From a virus: a DNA stretch of 64,000 nucleotides. How positions within the stretch are numbered: the first letter of the stretch is position 1; every line of letters starts with the position of its first letter. The stretch is taken from positions 1 to 64,000 of IMG/VR virus record IMGVR_UViG_3300042484_001031; one strand, written 5' to 3'. The notes beneath the pieces are model-generated. The model worked only from the letters and a program-made list of their open reading frames with translations, was not told the DNA's origin and ran no database searches. Below are positions 1 through 5,888 of this stretch, in pieces. The position numbers and the translations under genes were made by a program.

Positions 1-227
1 ATGTGCTTCAATATGCTCTGCGTCCCCCGGCGGTAATTATAGTACAAAAAGATATGACGCTATCATACCCCTCACACGTACCTTCCACCCGCTTCCCGAC
101 AGGGACCGTTCTCGCATTGCTAGCGGCCTTTAGGTTCAAAGACTACCACCCGTAGTTGTCACACTACTTCTCATCGTGCGGGTCACACTATCCGAAGACA
201 CTCGGAACGTTCTTTTATAAATACAGT
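1..227. other. Left-edge stretch without an assigned gene
   Basis: No convincing coding frame or RNA gene was found on either strand. It is more GC-rich than the neighbouring genes and contains C-rich runs that could fold. It ends in a late-promoter motif (216-223) in front of the small ORF at 228. Confidence 0.4.
216..223 (+). promoter_or_regulatory. T4-type late promoter motif TATAAATA
   Basis: Exact match to the T4 late consensus, ending 4 nt before the ATG at 228. In T4 the last A lies at about -6, which would place transcription initiation at the start codon itself. Confidence 0.55.
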
Positions 228-410
228 ATGGAACTACAAAACTGTATTGATGTTGTTGAAAAGTTGTTGCGTCAAAACAAACGTAATTACAAAGATAGCC
301 ACGAACAGTTATTATATGAACGGGGTTACCTCACTGGATTGCTTGCTCGTATGATGAGTGATGATCCTAGTATCTTACATCAAATCATAAACAAAACAAA
401 TAATCGCTGA
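228..410 (+). CDS. Small hypothetical protein, 60 aa
   Basis: Not recognised. The reading frame extends upstream to 156, but the start at 228 (MELQNCIDVVEK) is chosen because TATAAATA lies directly before it and the upstream residues look like random translation. The protein is charged and predicted largely helical, with a LLARMM hydrophobic patch; no Cys pairs or membrane segment were seen. It converges with the tRNA-Ser gene, its stop lying 1 nt before that tRNA's 3' end. There is no Shine-Dalgarno sequence, so expression would need a leaderless message. Confidence 0.5.
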   Translation: MELQNCIDVVEKLLRQNKRNYKDSHEQLLYERGYLTGLLARMMSDDPSILHQIINKTNNR

Positions 411-411
411 T

Positions 412-503
412 TGGTGGAGACGGTGAGATTCGAACTCACGGTACGTGTTGCCACATACGACAGGTTAGCAACCTGCTGCCTTCGGCCACTCGGCCACGTC
501 TCC
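412..503 (-). tRNA. tRNA-Ser (GCT)
   Basis: Class II tRNA of 92 nt with a long variable arm, 7-bp acceptor GGAGACG/CGTCTCC, TTCGAAT T-loop, anticodon GCT and encoded CCA. Confidence 0.96.
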
Positions 504-510
504 TAATACT

Positions 511-587
511 TGGTGCCTCCACCTGGACTCGAACCAGGAACCAACGGATTATGAGTCCGCTGCGCTAACCAATTGCGCTATAGAGGC
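511..587 (-). tRNA. tRNA with CAT anticodon (Met or Ile2)
   Basis: 77 nt; acceptor GCCTCTA pairs with TGGAGGC (one G-T wobble), CCA encoded. The loop CTCATAA fits elongator Met or a lysidine-modified Ile2 tRNA. A second CAT tRNA at 4800 looks like a normal Met tRNA, so this one may read AUA; the sequence alone does not decide. Confidence 0.93.
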
Positions 588-596
588 ATCATTCTT

Positions 597-681
597 TGGT
601 GCGAGTGGGCGGGGTCGAACCGCCATGCCTTGCGACGCCAGATTTTAAGTCTGGAGAGTATACCGATTTCTCCACACTCGC
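597..681 (-). tRNA. tRNA-Leu (TAA)
   Basis: Class II, 85 nt, acceptor GCGAGTG/CACTCGC, anticodon TAA, CCA encoded. It has its own sigma70-type promoter (694-722) only a few nt upstream of the mature 5' end. Confidence 0.95.
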
Positions 682-693
682 ATTATTGTTAAC

Positions 694-722
694 ATTATAT
701 ATCATACAATGATTGTTGTCAA
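694..722 (-). promoter_or_regulatory. Sigma70-type promoter before tRNA-Leu
   Basis: On the minus strand TTGACA, a 17-bp spacer and TATAAT, i.e. both boxes fully consensus. Predicted start about 687, roughly 6 nt before the tRNA-Leu 5' end at 681. Confidence 0.8.
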
Positions 723-728
723 ATAATT

Positions 729-805
729 TGGCGCACCGTAGGGGACTTGAACCCCTGGCCTCATGCGTGACAGGCATGCGATCTAACCAACTGATCTAAC
801 GGTGC
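729..805 (-). tRNA. tRNA-Asp (GTC)
   Basis: 77 nt, acceptor GCACCGT/ACGGTGC, discriminator G, anticodon GTC, CCA encoded. Confidence 0.95.
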
Positions 806-878
806 AAATATGAAACAGGACACCCCTTTGGCCTAGGTCATTTAAGAGTACGCCTGCCCAGCGACTCTCCTATATTCT

Positions 879-963
879 TGGTGGAGATTACCGGGATCGA
901 ACCAGTCGTGCTATAAAGCGGCGGATTTACAGTCCACTGCATCACCATTGATGCTTCATCTCC
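879..963 (-). tRNA. tRNA-Tyr (GTA)
   Basis: Class II, 85 nt; acceptor GGAGATG with a mismatch only at the seventh pair; anticodon GTA; CCA encoded. Confidence 0.93.
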
Positions 964-1300
964 AAGGGGAGAGCCACGGTTGCAGGACCTAGTGCTTTGT
1001 TACCAAAGGAAGTATCCAGGCGATGTGGCTCTCAAAACTCAGTATAATATAGATGTATACAACAAGCCTATTATTGTACATATCTATGTTATGTATTAGT
1101 ATAAGCTACTTGTTTCCACACAAGCCCTTAATTGAGCGGTTACTCTGTCCATCTCCATTTATTCAAAGTCTGTGTGCAGTTGAGATTCTGCCTATCAGAG
1201 CCTGCGAGGGTATTGTTAATCCTCACGCTAACGGTTTTCTGCCACCGGAACTCTATCGCTATTCAAACGCTACTTTAAGGAAAGTAGTAACCGGATTCTT
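964..1300. other. Structured non-coding stretch between tRNA-Tyr and tRNA-Glu
   Basis: Nothing protein-like. The first part is an element closed by a perfect 9-bp inverted repeat, GAGAGCCAC at 969-977 and GTGGCTCTC at 1025-1033. It contains smaller hairpins such as CTTTG-GTAA-CAAAG on the minus strand. Further on are CTTGT/ACAAG, CGGT/ACCG and a perfect CTACTTT-AAGG-AAAGTAG hairpin near 1270-1288. A plus-strand reading frame covers 1053-1313 but has no start signal and overlaps tRNA-Glu. The stretch may encode one or more small structured RNAs; no family was recognised. Confidence 0.5.
969..1033 (-). ncRNA. Candidate structured RNA, 9-bp closing stem
   Basis: 65 nt with perfect 9-bp ends and an internal 5-bp hairpin. 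It starts 6 nt beyond the 5' end of tRNA-Tyr and would lie on the same primary transcript. It lacks a 7-nt anticodon loop and a TTCRA T-loop, so it is not a tRNA. It is reminiscent in position of the extra small RNAs of the T4 tRNA cluster; homology is not claimed. Confidence 0.4.
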
Positions 1301-1375
1301 TGGAAGAGCATAGGAGAATCGAACTCCTCTTCTTAGGATGAAAACCTAATGTCCTAACCGATAGACGAATGCTCC
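1301..1375 (-). tRNA. tRNA-Glu (TTC)
   Basis: 75 nt, acceptor GGAGCAT/ATGCTCT, anticodon TTC, CCA encoded. The discriminator base is T, unusual for Glu, where G is normal. Confidence 0.93.
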
Positions 1376-1378
1376 ATG

Positions 1379-1501
1379 TTATTAGTTTTGCTGACGCACT
1401 ATTTGCTATGCTCAACGGAATTATTTGCAAATTTACCGTTTATATACATAGTTAGTTAGAGTTGACGTTTACTCAGGCGCTTACATCAGCAAAACTAATA
1501 A
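1379..1501 (-). ncRNA. Candidate structured RNA, perfect 16-bp closing stem
   Basis: TTATTAGTTTTGCTGA at 1379-1394 is exactly complementary to 1486-1501. The 91-nt interior is weakly structured. The left arm lies 4 nt from the tRNA-Glu 5' end, so it sits in that tRNA's leader on the minus-strand transcript. Confidence 0.45.
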
Positions 1502-1564
1502 CACACTATATGAAAACACACTACCTCGCTATTTGCGGGCGAGACACCGACTGTATAGTGTGTT
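1500..1564 (-). ncRNA. Candidate structured RNA, perfect 11-bp closing stem
   Basis: AACACACTATA at 1500-1510 pairs exactly with 1554-1564. Inside is a CTCGC/GCGAG stem. It shares 2 nt with the neighbouring 16-bp element, so the two stems abut like consecutive processed RNAs. Confidence 0.45.
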
Positions 1565-1566
1565 TA

Positions 1567-1600
1567 CATATAGTCCCTGTAACTTAAACAGGGCTATATG
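1567..1600 (-). ncRNA. Hairpin in the tRNA-Glu leader
   Basis: 13-bp hairpin with a 7-nt loop (1581-1587) and a single bulged T at 1574. It is the first strong structure downstream of the tandem promoters. No U-tract follows on the minus strand, so it is not an obvious terminator. Confidence 0.45.
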
Positions 1601-1662
1601 ATAACTCAGAATTTTAAAGAACTTTGTTGATTAGTACGATGACTTTCTCAACTCATGCTATG

Positions 1663-1691
1663 ATTGTATCATAACTACCATTTATTGTCAA
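1663..1691 (-). promoter_or_regulatory. Sigma70-type promoter (downstream of a tandem pair)
   Basis: TTGACA, 17-bp spacer, TACAAT on the minus strand, upstream of the structured leader and tRNA-Glu. It shares the extended block TTTGACAATAAAT with the promoters at 1744 and 5587. Confidence 0.75.
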
Positions 1692-1743
1692 ATTCTTCTG
1701 TTTCACTGTTTCCCGAGAACTTGTTCAATCAATCTATGAATAG

Positions 1744-1772
1744 AGTATATCAGATTGAGGATTTATTGTCAA
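1744..1772 (-). promoter_or_regulatory. Sigma70-type promoter (upstream of a tandem pair)
   Basis: TTGACA, 17-bp spacer, TATACT on the minus strand, 81 bp upstream of the next promoter and with the same TTTGACAATAAAT -35 block. Confidence 0.78.
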
Positions 1773-1814
1773 ATTTTATCATTTTAGTACTTTATACTAC
1801 ATAAAATACTTGAT

Positions 1815-1822
1815 GATAAATA
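1815..1822 (+). promoter_or_regulatory. Late promoter motif GATAAATA
   Basis: One mismatch to the T4 late consensus. It ends 5 nt before the ATG at 1828, so the expected +1 is the A of the start codon. Confidence 0.5.
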
Positions 1823-1827
1823 TTGTT

Positions 1828-2424
1828 ATGACAACCTCCCTATATGATGATTTAGAATTACCAAAAACTTGCACCTCTGAAGAAATCAAACAAAAATACA
1901 GAATCTTAGCACAACTACATCATCCTGACAAGGGAGGGGATGTGGAAAAGTTCAAACGGATGAAATTGGCATACGAAGTGTTAAGTGACCCTATCAAACG
2001 TGAACACTATGATTCGACCGGTGATCATTATAATGATATTAACCTTGACAGTGAGGTTATGGGCAGATTAGCTGTTATGGTTTCACAGTTTGTTCAACAT
2101 ATTAATCCAGAGTTTGATGATTTAATACTAAAAATGAAAATTGAGATTCGTGCATTACAACAACTGACAACAAATGCTATTGTAGAATGTAATGATTTAA
2201 TTGCCAAATTTAACATTATTTCTAAAAAGATTAGATTAAAAAAAGAAGGCGAGAACTTGTTAAAGTTGGTAGTTGACAAAAAAGTATTAGGGCTTCATAA
2301 TGAAGTAATTAACCACAAAAGAGGTTTAATTGTTTTTGCTAGGATGTTAGAAGTATTAGACGATTATCACTACAGTAGTGATGAATGGCGATTACTACTA
2401 GAAAACGTTGATGGTCCGGCGTAG
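1828..2424 (+). CDS. J-domain (DnaJ-like) protein
   Basis: A 198-aa protein with an N-terminal J domain (about residues 4-70) carrying the HPD motif at 32-34, followed by KGGDVEKF and a YEVLSDPIKREHYD helix typical of the family. J domains stimulate Hsp70 ATPase, so the likely partner is host DnaK. The C-terminal 125 residues are helical, lack the Gly/Phe and zinc regions of full DnaJ, and probably bind a phage-specific client. The upstream in-frame ATG at 1810 is possible, but 1828 fits the late promoter directly before it. The 3' end (VDGPA, stop) overlaps the tRNA-Arg(TCT) gene on the opposite strand by 13 bp. Confidence 0.88.
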   Translation: MTTSLYDDLELPKTCTSEEIKQKYRILAQLHHPDKGGDVEKFKRMKLAYEVLSDPIKREHYDSTGDHYNDINLDSEVMGRLAVMVSQFVQHINPEFDDLILKMKIEIRALQQLTTNAIVECNDLIAKFNIISKKIRLKKEGENLLKLVVDKKVLGLHNEVINHKRGLIVFARMLEVLDDYHYSSDEWRLLLENVDGPA

Positions 2425-2486
2425 AGGAATCGAACCTCTATTGACGGCTTAGAAGGCCGCTGTATGATCCATTATACTAACGCCAG
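2412..2486 (-). tRNA. tRNA-Arg (TCT)
   Basis: 75 nt, acceptor CTGGCGT/ACGCCGG, anticodon TCT, CCA encoded. Its 3' end doubles as the C-terminal codons of the J-domain gene on the other strand. Confidence 0.95.
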
Positions 2487-2501
2487 AAGTTTTAAGTTGT
2501 T

Positions 2502-2582
2502 TGGCTCCACGGCTAGGACTCGAACCTAGCTAGCTTTCGCACAGATTAACAGTCTGCTGCCACACCCGGCGGCTCCCGTGGA
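2502..2582 (-). tRNA. tRNA-Asn (GTT)
   Basis: 81 nt, acceptor TCCACGG/CCGTGGA, discriminator G, anticodon GTT, CCA encoded. The variable region is a few nt longer than usual for Asn. Confidence 0.93.
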
Positions 2583-2589
2583 ATAATTT

Positions 2590-2665
<76 letters not shown>

Positions 2666-2690
2666 GACTTTTATTTAATAGTATTATACA

Positions 2691-3251
2691 CTAACTTAAT
2701 AATATTCTACTATGTTTTGGAACTCCTGCTAACAAATATTCCATTTGATCAGCAAGAATTGTTCTATGTTGTAATATCATATTTTCGTAGTGGTTTGGGA
2801 TGTATGGTAAGTATAGTAATTCCATACGCACTTCTTTTAAACTCTTATGTCCTTTTTTGCTGTTACAATCTTTACATGCTGTAACAACATTCATCCAAGT
2901 ATTTTCACCACCTTTGCTTCTAGGGACAATGTGGTCACGACTTAACAGATGATAGTTTGGAAACTGTTCACCGCAATAAGCACATACATGTCTATCACGA
3001 CCAAACAATGTTTTATTAGTTAGTGCAACACATGAATGCTTGTATGGATTGAATCCATGACCTTTAATAGCAATAATGCTACTAGCTTCTAGGTAACTTA
3101 ATGTACCGTCATTTTGTATACCACCACGATATTTAGCTACAATATTACCCATTGACCAAGCGATGGCATCTTTTGCTTTATAGGTAATTGCGTCATCATT
3201 TGATATCCATTGCCGGGGAACTCCCGAGATATCTAGTGCTAGAACAGCCAT
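2691..3251 (-). CDS. HNH endonuclease
   Basis: 186 aa. The C-terminal half is a classical zinc-stabilised HNH module: CAYC at 90-93, DH at 106-107, a P-R-S-K-G-G-E-N run, and C-K-D-C-N at 126-130. Such proteins cleave DNA; in phages they act as free-standing homing endonucleases or in packaging and recombination, which cannot be decided here. The start at 3251 is chosen over 3278 because AAAAGGAG lies 6 nt before it. A variant late motif, ATTAAATA, lies 34 nt upstream. It sits inside the tRNA array, a common place for homing enzymes. Confidence 0.88.
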   Translation of the reverse strand: MAVLALDISGVPRQWISNDDAITYKAKDAIAWSMGNIVAKYRGGIQNDGTLSYLEASSIIAIKGHGFNPYKHSCVALTNKTLFGRDRHVCAYCGEQFPNYHLLSRDHIVPRSKGGENTWMNVVTACKDCNSKKGHKSLKEVRMELLYLPYIPNHYENMILQHRTILADQMEYLLAGVPKHSRILLS

Positions 3252-3284
3252 AGTGTACTCCTTTTCTGTTATTATCACTATATG

Positions 3285-3292
3285 TATTTAAT
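3285..3292 (-). promoter_or_regulatory. Late-like motif ATTAAATA before the HNH gene
   Basis: Two mismatches to TATAAATA, 34 nt upstream of the HNH start, the same distance as the identical motif before the fibre gene at 38775. Confidence 0.35.
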
Positions 3293-3298
3293 GCCTAA

Positions 3299-3373
3299 TG
3301 GCGGGTCCTGCAGGAATCGAACCCACATCTCCAAGTTCGAAGCATGGCATTCTATCCATTGAACTAAGGACCC
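3299..3373 (-). tRNA. tRNA-Arg (TCG)
   Basis: 75 nt, acceptor GGGTCCT/AGGACCC, discriminator G, anticodon TCG, CCA encoded. The promoter at 3381-3409 predicts a start within a nucleotide or so of the mature 5' end. Confidence 0.95.
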
Positions 3374-3380
3374 TTAATAT

Positions 3381-3409
3381 ATCATAACATAAACTATGTT
3401 TGTTGTCAA
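3381..3409 (-). promoter_or_regulatory. Sigma70-type promoter before tRNA-Arg(TCG)
   Basis: TTGACA, 17-bp spacer, TATGAT on the minus strand. Predicted +1 about 3374, next to the tRNA 5' end at 3373, suggesting a near-leaderless pre-tRNA. Confidence 0.78.
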
Positions 3410-3413
3410 CTAT

Positions 3414-3500
3414 TGGTGCCCCCACTGAGATTCGAACTCAGATTTCCTTTAAGATACTCCCTTTTGAGGAGAGTGACTTTGCCAATTTGTCTATGGGGGC
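3414..3500 (-). tRNA. tRNA-Leu (CAA)
   Basis: Class II, 87 nt, acceptor GCCCCCA/TGGGGGC. The CTCAAAA loop gives anticodon CAA; long variable arm, CCA encoded. Confidence 0.93.
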
Positions 3501-3505
3501 ATGTT

Positions 3506-3581
3506 TGGTGCAACCTTGTGGGATCGAACCACGTTCAACGGTTCTTCAGACCGCCGCTATGACTACATCAGCTAAAGTTGC
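3506..3581 (-). tRNA. tRNA-Phe (GAA)
   Basis: 76 nt, acceptor GCAACTT/AGGTTGC, anticodon GAA, CCA encoded. Confidence 0.95.
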
Positions 3582-3588
3582 ATAAATA
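3581..3588 (+). promoter_or_regulatory. Late promoter motif CATAAATA
   Basis: One mismatch to the T4 late consensus. It ends 4 nt before the ATG at 3593 and touches the tRNA-Phe 5' end. Confidence 0.45.
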
Positions 3589-3592
3589 TATA

Positions 3593-3781
3593 ATGTCTTA
3601 TATAAAAAGATTTATCATTCTTTTCCCCACTCCATTGTTTATGATTATGGGGTTTTTTAATCTGTTTCACGTTAATCCACATATGTGCGGTGGACATGAT
3701 GGTCAATCATTTGAAATGACTTTAATGTGGTTTGCTATGTCGATTGCACATTGTAGACCATGGCTTGATTATATAGATTAA
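3593..3781 (+). CDS. Small membrane-associated hypothetical protein, 62 aa
   Basis: Not recognised. The N-terminus MSYIKRFIILFP continues into a hydrophobic stretch to about residue 25, likely one membrane segment. The rest contains Cys, His and Trp (HMCGGHDG, AHCRPW), which could bind a metal. The start at 3593 rather than 3578 is chosen because CATAAATA lies 4 nt before it and the earlier frame runs into tRNA-Phe. There is no Shine-Dalgarno sequence; a leaderless message is predicted. Confidence 0.5.
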   Translation: MSYIKRFIILFPTPLFMIMGFFNLFHVNPHMCGGHDGQSFEMTLMWFAMSIAHCRPWLDYID

Positions 3782-3785
3782 TATT

Positions 3786-3861
3786 TGGGGTGAAGGATGG
3801 GACTCGAACCCACAACCAACGGAATCACAATCCGTTGCTCTACCATTGAGCTACCAACACC
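3786..3861 (-). tRNA. tRNA-His (GTG), first copy
   Basis: 76 nt with the G-1:C73 pair typical of His, anticodon GTG, CCA encoded. The acceptor stem has two adjacent T-T mismatches (pairs 4 and 5), so it may be impaired; a second tRNA-His at 4876 has a perfect stem. Confidence 0.88.
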
Positions 3862-3868
3862 ATAAAAA

Positions 3869-3942
3869 GATGGGAGCCTAGCTATCTTATTGTTAATAAG
3901 CCTCGCTAGATTGTCTCGTATAGGCAAGTTTATACACCCATC
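3869..3942 (-). ncRNA. Candidate tRNA-sized structured RNA
   Basis: 74 nt closed by GATGGG/CCCATC (3869-3874, 3937-3942), with a GTATA/TATAC hairpin and a nested stem CTAGC-CTTATT-GTT-AATAAG-GCTAG. It lies 7 nt beyond the tRNA-His 5' end. It has no T-arm, no 7-nt anticodon loop and no CCA, so it is not a functional tRNA. Confidence 0.45.
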
Positions 3943-3959
3943 AATCATACTATAGTGTC

Positions 3960-4015
3960 ATCACAGTTAACCCCACTGTGATTAGATTGACAGGGACTCG
4001 AACCTATCGTCTATC
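3960..4015 (-). pseudogene. Possible tRNA remnant plus hairpin
   Basis: On the minus strand GGTTCGAGTCC resembles a T-arm, but the stem pairs poorly and no acceptor partner, anticodon arm or CCA is found. Beside it is a hairpin, ATCACAG/CTGTGAT, around 3960-3983. Best read as a decayed tRNA 3' half. Confidence 0.3.
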
Positions 4016-4031
4016 CCATAACTTTGTAAAA

Positions 4032-4577
4032 TTAATTTGTTAAATAACAGTTGAATAATTGCAATGCAGTATTCCAATCTACCCATTCATTATTAATTGT
4101 CTTTAATTTTAAATTAACACACCATCTTTCATTTATTTGATTAGTGACATTGTGTGGCACAGCACCTTGAAATAAACAGGTGCCATTAATATTTCTAGAT
4201 TCTATGATTCTTAATTTAGTATTGTTGTATTTTCTTATAGTTGTAAACGGTGTTTTTATTACCTCGCCATTATATCCATCAACAGGTTTATACCAAAATA
4301 CTTTACTATTTGTACCACCAATAACCAAATTCAAATTAGTTTGATCGTACACATCATCGTCATCAATATGTATACGTGAAGGTTCATACGTTGCGGCGTA
4401 ATACAGTACAATACAATTAACTATTTTAATTTTTCCCGATGATTCAACTAAGTTGAATAATTCAGGATTTAAAATAATATGTGGATTAATTTTAATTATC
4501 TGTTTAACACTTGTTAAATCAAATTCCGTGTTAAGAAATGGAATCGGTAAATTTAATTTTTGAAAATTTCTAGACAT
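4032..4577 (-). CDS. Fe(II)/2OG oxygenase-like protein (DSBH fold)
   Basis: 181 aa, the first of ten related genes in the window. The iron-binding triad is visible as H70-x-D72 (RIHIDDDD) and H142 (VPHNV), followed by R151, the expected 2-oxoglutarate-binding Arg position. The substrate is unknown. The start at 4577 is chosen because TATAAATA lies 4 nt upstream; the frame continues to 4640, but that part overlaps tRNA-Gln. It stands alone inside the tRNA array, away from the main oxygenase island. Confidence 0.68.
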   Translation of the reverse strand: MSRNFQKLNLPIPFLNTEFDLTSVKQIIKINPHIILNPELFNLVESSGKIKIVNCIVLYYAATYEPSRIHIDDDDVYDQTNLNLVIGGTNSKVFWYKPVDGYNGEVIKTPFTTIRKYNNTKLRIIESRNINGTCLFQGAVPHNVTNQINERWCVNLKLKTINNEWVDWNTALQLFNCYLTN

Positions 4578-4581
4578 TTTG

Positions 4582-4589
4582 TATTTATA
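4582..4589 (-). promoter_or_regulatory. T4-type late promoter TATAAATA
   Basis: Exact consensus on the minus strand, ending 4 nt before the ATG at 4577. Confidence 0.6.
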
Positions 4590-4634
4590 TACAATTGTGT
4601 TCTGTGGGCAGAACTGATAGTCTATACTATAAAC

Positions 4635-4712
4635 TGGCACCCCCTCAAGGATTTGAACCTCGGAGTGTCGGAATCAAAATCCGATGCCTTAGACCAACTT
4701 GGCGAAGGGGGT
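4635..4712 (-). tRNA. tRNA-Gln (TTG)
   Basis: 78 nt, acceptor ACCCCCT/AGGGGGT, discriminator G, anticodon TTG, CCA encoded. Confidence 0.94.
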
Positions 4713-4717
4713 ATAAA

Positions 4718-4794
4718 TGGTAGCTTCACTGTGACTCGAACACAGGACCCCCGCCTTATCAAGACGGTGCTCTAACCAACTGAGCTATGAAGCT
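4718..4794 (-). tRNA. tRNA-Ile (GAT)
   Basis: 77 nt, acceptor AGCTTCA/TGAAGCT, anticodon GAT, CCA encoded. Confidence 0.95.
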
Positions 4795-4799
4795 GAAAC

Positions 4800-4874
4800 T
4801 GGTGGATGTAAGTAGATTTGAACTACTGACCTACTCCGTATGAAGGAGTTGCACTACCGCTGTGCTATACATCC
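4800..4874 (-). tRNA. tRNA-Met (CAT)
   Basis: 75 nt, acceptor GGATGTA/TACATCC, loop TTCATAC with anticodon CAT, CCA encoded; resembles an elongator Met tRNA. Confidence 0.93.
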
Positions 4875-4875
4875 A

Positions 4876-4952
4876 TGGGGTGCTTGATGGGATTCGAACC
4901 CACGTATATCGGAATCACAATCCGAGGTCTTAACCGCTTGACGACAAGCACC
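4876..4952 (-). tRNA. tRNA-His (GTG), second copy
   Basis: 77 nt with a perfect acceptor GTGCTTG/CAAGCAC, G-1:C73 pair, anticodon GTG, CCA encoded. The D-arm differs from the first copy, so the two are not a recent duplication. Confidence 0.94.
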
Positions 4953-4953
4953 A

Positions 4954-5043
4954 TGGTAGAAACGGTGAGATTTGAACTCACGGACCCTTTCGGACCGACA
5001 GTTTTCAAGACTGTTGCAATAAACCAAACTCTGCCACGTTTCC
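4954..5043 (-). tRNA. tRNA-Ser (TGA)
   Basis: Class II, 90 nt, acceptor GGAAACG/CGTTTCT, anticodon TGA, CCA encoded; 1 nt from tRNA-His. Confidence 0.94.
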
Positions 5044-5049
5044 ATAATA

Positions 5050-5125
5050 TGGTGGGACCAGGGCGGTTCGAACGCCCGACCAATGGATTAAAAGTCCACT
5101 GCTCTACCGACTGAGCTATGGTCCC
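5050..5125 (-). tRNA. tRNA-Lys (TTT)
   Basis: 76 nt, acceptor GGGACCA/TGGTCCC, anticodon TTT, CCA encoded. Confidence 0.96.
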
Positions 5126-5131
5126 ATATAT

Positions 5132-5208
5132 TGGTGCGACCGGAAGGACTTGAACCTCCGACTCCCTATTTCGTAGACAGGTACTCTAATCCACTGAGTT
5201 ACGGTCGC
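5132..5208 (-). tRNA. tRNA-Arg (ACG)
   Basis: 77 nt, acceptor GCGACCG/CGGTCGC, loop CTACGAA giving anticodon ACG, CCA encoded. First tRNA of the array in transcription order. Confidence 0.94.
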
Positions 5209-5290
5209 ATTCTAAAACACACATAGTACACCCTAGTCAACAGGGTTGCCGCACAGGCCATACTGTTCAACTATGTATGCTTTAGAATGC
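5207..5290 (-). ncRNA. Candidate structured RNA abutting tRNA-Arg(ACG)
   Basis: Perfect 10-bp closing stem GCATTCTAAA/TTTAGAATGC (5207-5216, 5281-5290). Inside are CATAGT/ACTATG and two small hairpins, CCCT/AGGG and GCC/GGC, giving a branched fold. It overlaps the tRNA 5' end by 2 nt, so folding and tRNA processing may compete. Confidence 0.45.
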
Positions 5291-5437
5291 CCAGTATCAC
5301 TACCGGACATGATAGGGTCAATACCCTACCCAGTAGTCTTACTAACATGTTGTCTCCATGCTTTCATATATACTGTCCGCCCATTCTATACATTTAACGC
5401 TGTATTACGGCTCTCGTTGCCTATTCACGCTATCTAT
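5291..5437. other. Non-coding leader of the tRNA array
   Basis: No supported gene or strong repeat; on the minus strand it lies between the 55-aa ORF or promoter at 5587 and tRNA-Arg(ACG). Confidence 0.4.
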
Positions 5438-5605
5438 TCAATCAGTATAAGTTAGTTGGTTAACTTTCTTAGTAGCCTCATGATGGACTTTAGCACGTTG
5501 AAATTTATCCTCTATCAACTGTGCTACTTGCTCCTTAGTCAAAACATGATTGCTAAACCAATCTTGTTTGTTTTCAGAAGTTTTGTATTCTATCTGTTCA
5601 TCCAT
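5438..5605 (-). CDS. Small hypothetical protein, 55 aa
   Basis: The reading frame begins MDEQIEYKTSENKQDWF and ends VNQLTYTD. It is charged, predicted helical, with protein-like composition and no frame interruptions. No Shine-Dalgarno sequence precedes the ATG, and a sigma70 promoter (5587-5615) overlaps its first codons, so transcripts from that promoter would miss the start. It may be read from a longer transcript or be a chance frame; not recognised. Confidence 0.42.
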   Translation of the reverse strand: MDEQIEYKTSENKQDWFSNHVLTKEQVAQLIEDKFQRAKVHHEATKKVNQLTYTD

Positions 5606-5615
5606 TTATTGTCAA
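5587..5615 (-). promoter_or_regulatory. Sigma70-type promoter upstream of the tRNA array
   Basis: TTGACA, 17-bp spacer, TAGAAT on the minus strand, with the same TTTGACAATAAAT block as the promoters at 1663 and 1744. It could drive the tRNA group from Arg(ACG) onward. Confidence 0.65.
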
Positions 5616-5635
5616 ATCCTCTCTGTAAAAGCAAA

Positions 5636-5666
5636 AACCCCTGAGACTTTTTAGTTCCCAGGGGTT
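5636..5666 (-). terminator. Intrinsic terminator
   Basis: 8-bp perfect stem AACCCCTG/CAGGGGTT with a 15-nt loop. On the minus strand it is followed by TTTGCTTTTAC, ending the short unit that starts at the promoter 5887-5915. Confidence 0.65.
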
Positions 5667-5693
5667 AGATAAATGTGTTATGATGTTAACTTG

Positions 5694-5831
5694 TTACCTA
5701 GTCCCCGGGGTTCTCTCTTGGTTATCATTTGAACCGCGAATACTTGTTGGATATGCTGGTACAAAGGATACACTGGCTAACGTTAGCCACTGTCCGGTAT
5801 GCTTCAGCATGTTACAAGTTTTATTCATCAT
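5694..5831 (-). CDS. Possible 45-aa ORF in a short promoter-terminator unit
   Basis: An ATG-ATG start followed by NKTCNMLKHTGQWLTLASVS. The composition is ordinary and no family is recognised. A weak AAGAG precedes the start. It is the only frame of any length between the strong promoter at 5887 and the terminator at 5636. The sequence also holds a perfect 16-bp palindrome and strong inverted repeats, so the product may be an RNA instead. Confidence 0.28.
   Translation of the reverse strand: MMNKTCNMLKHTGQWLTLASVSFVPAYPTSIRGSNDNQERTPGTR
5774..5789. repeat. Perfect 16-bp palindrome
   Basis: TGGCTAACGTTAGCCA is fully self-complementary with no spacer, the form of a dimeric repressor site or of an RNA kissing stem. 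It lies about 100 bp downstream of the promoter at 5887. Confidence 0.6.
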
Positions 5832-5888
5832 AGTCTCTTATTTAGTCCTGGGTGTAAAAATTACACCTTTTTTCAATTCATGCTGAAG
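5802..5888. repeat. 10-bp inverted repeat overlapping a -10 box
   Basis: CTTCAGCATG at 5802-5811 and CATGCTGAAG at 5879-5888. The second arm covers the end of the -10 box of the 5887-5915 promoter, so it could be a paired operator. Confidence 0.5.
5851..5873 (+). terminator. Plus-strand intrinsic terminator
   Basis: GGTGTAA-AAA-TTACACC (7-bp stem, 3-nt loop) followed by six T. On the minus strand the same sequence would be a 5' leader hairpin. Confidence 0.6.

Larger units (their letters stand above)
1376..1827. other. Non-coding leader with tandem promoters and three stem-closed elements
   Basis: No gene in 452 bp. On the minus strand it begins with two tandem sigma70 promoters (1744-1772, 1663-1691). 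Then follow a hairpin (1567-1600), an element with 11-bp ends (1500-1564) and one with 16-bp ends (1379-1501), which ends 4 nt before tRNA-Glu. The late promoter for the J-domain gene lies at its right end on the plus strand. Confidence 0.65.

Noticed and set aside
1053-1313. 86-aa plus-strand frame before tRNA-Glu
   Set aside because: Lies over strong hairpins and ends inside the tRNA gene; no start signal.
964-1827. tmRNA or RNase P RNA in the structured tRNA-array spacers
   Set aside because: No tag peptide frame, no tRNA-like half with a T-arm, and no conserved RNase P core was found.
4635-4640. Upstream start of the oxygenase-like gene at 4640
   Set aside because: It overlaps tRNA-Gln and lacks a ribosome site; 4577 directly follows an exact late promoter.
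5246-5886. Three plus-strand frames of 60-69 aa
   Set aside because: No ribosome sites; they overlap promoters, terminators and the palindrome of the minus-strand unit.
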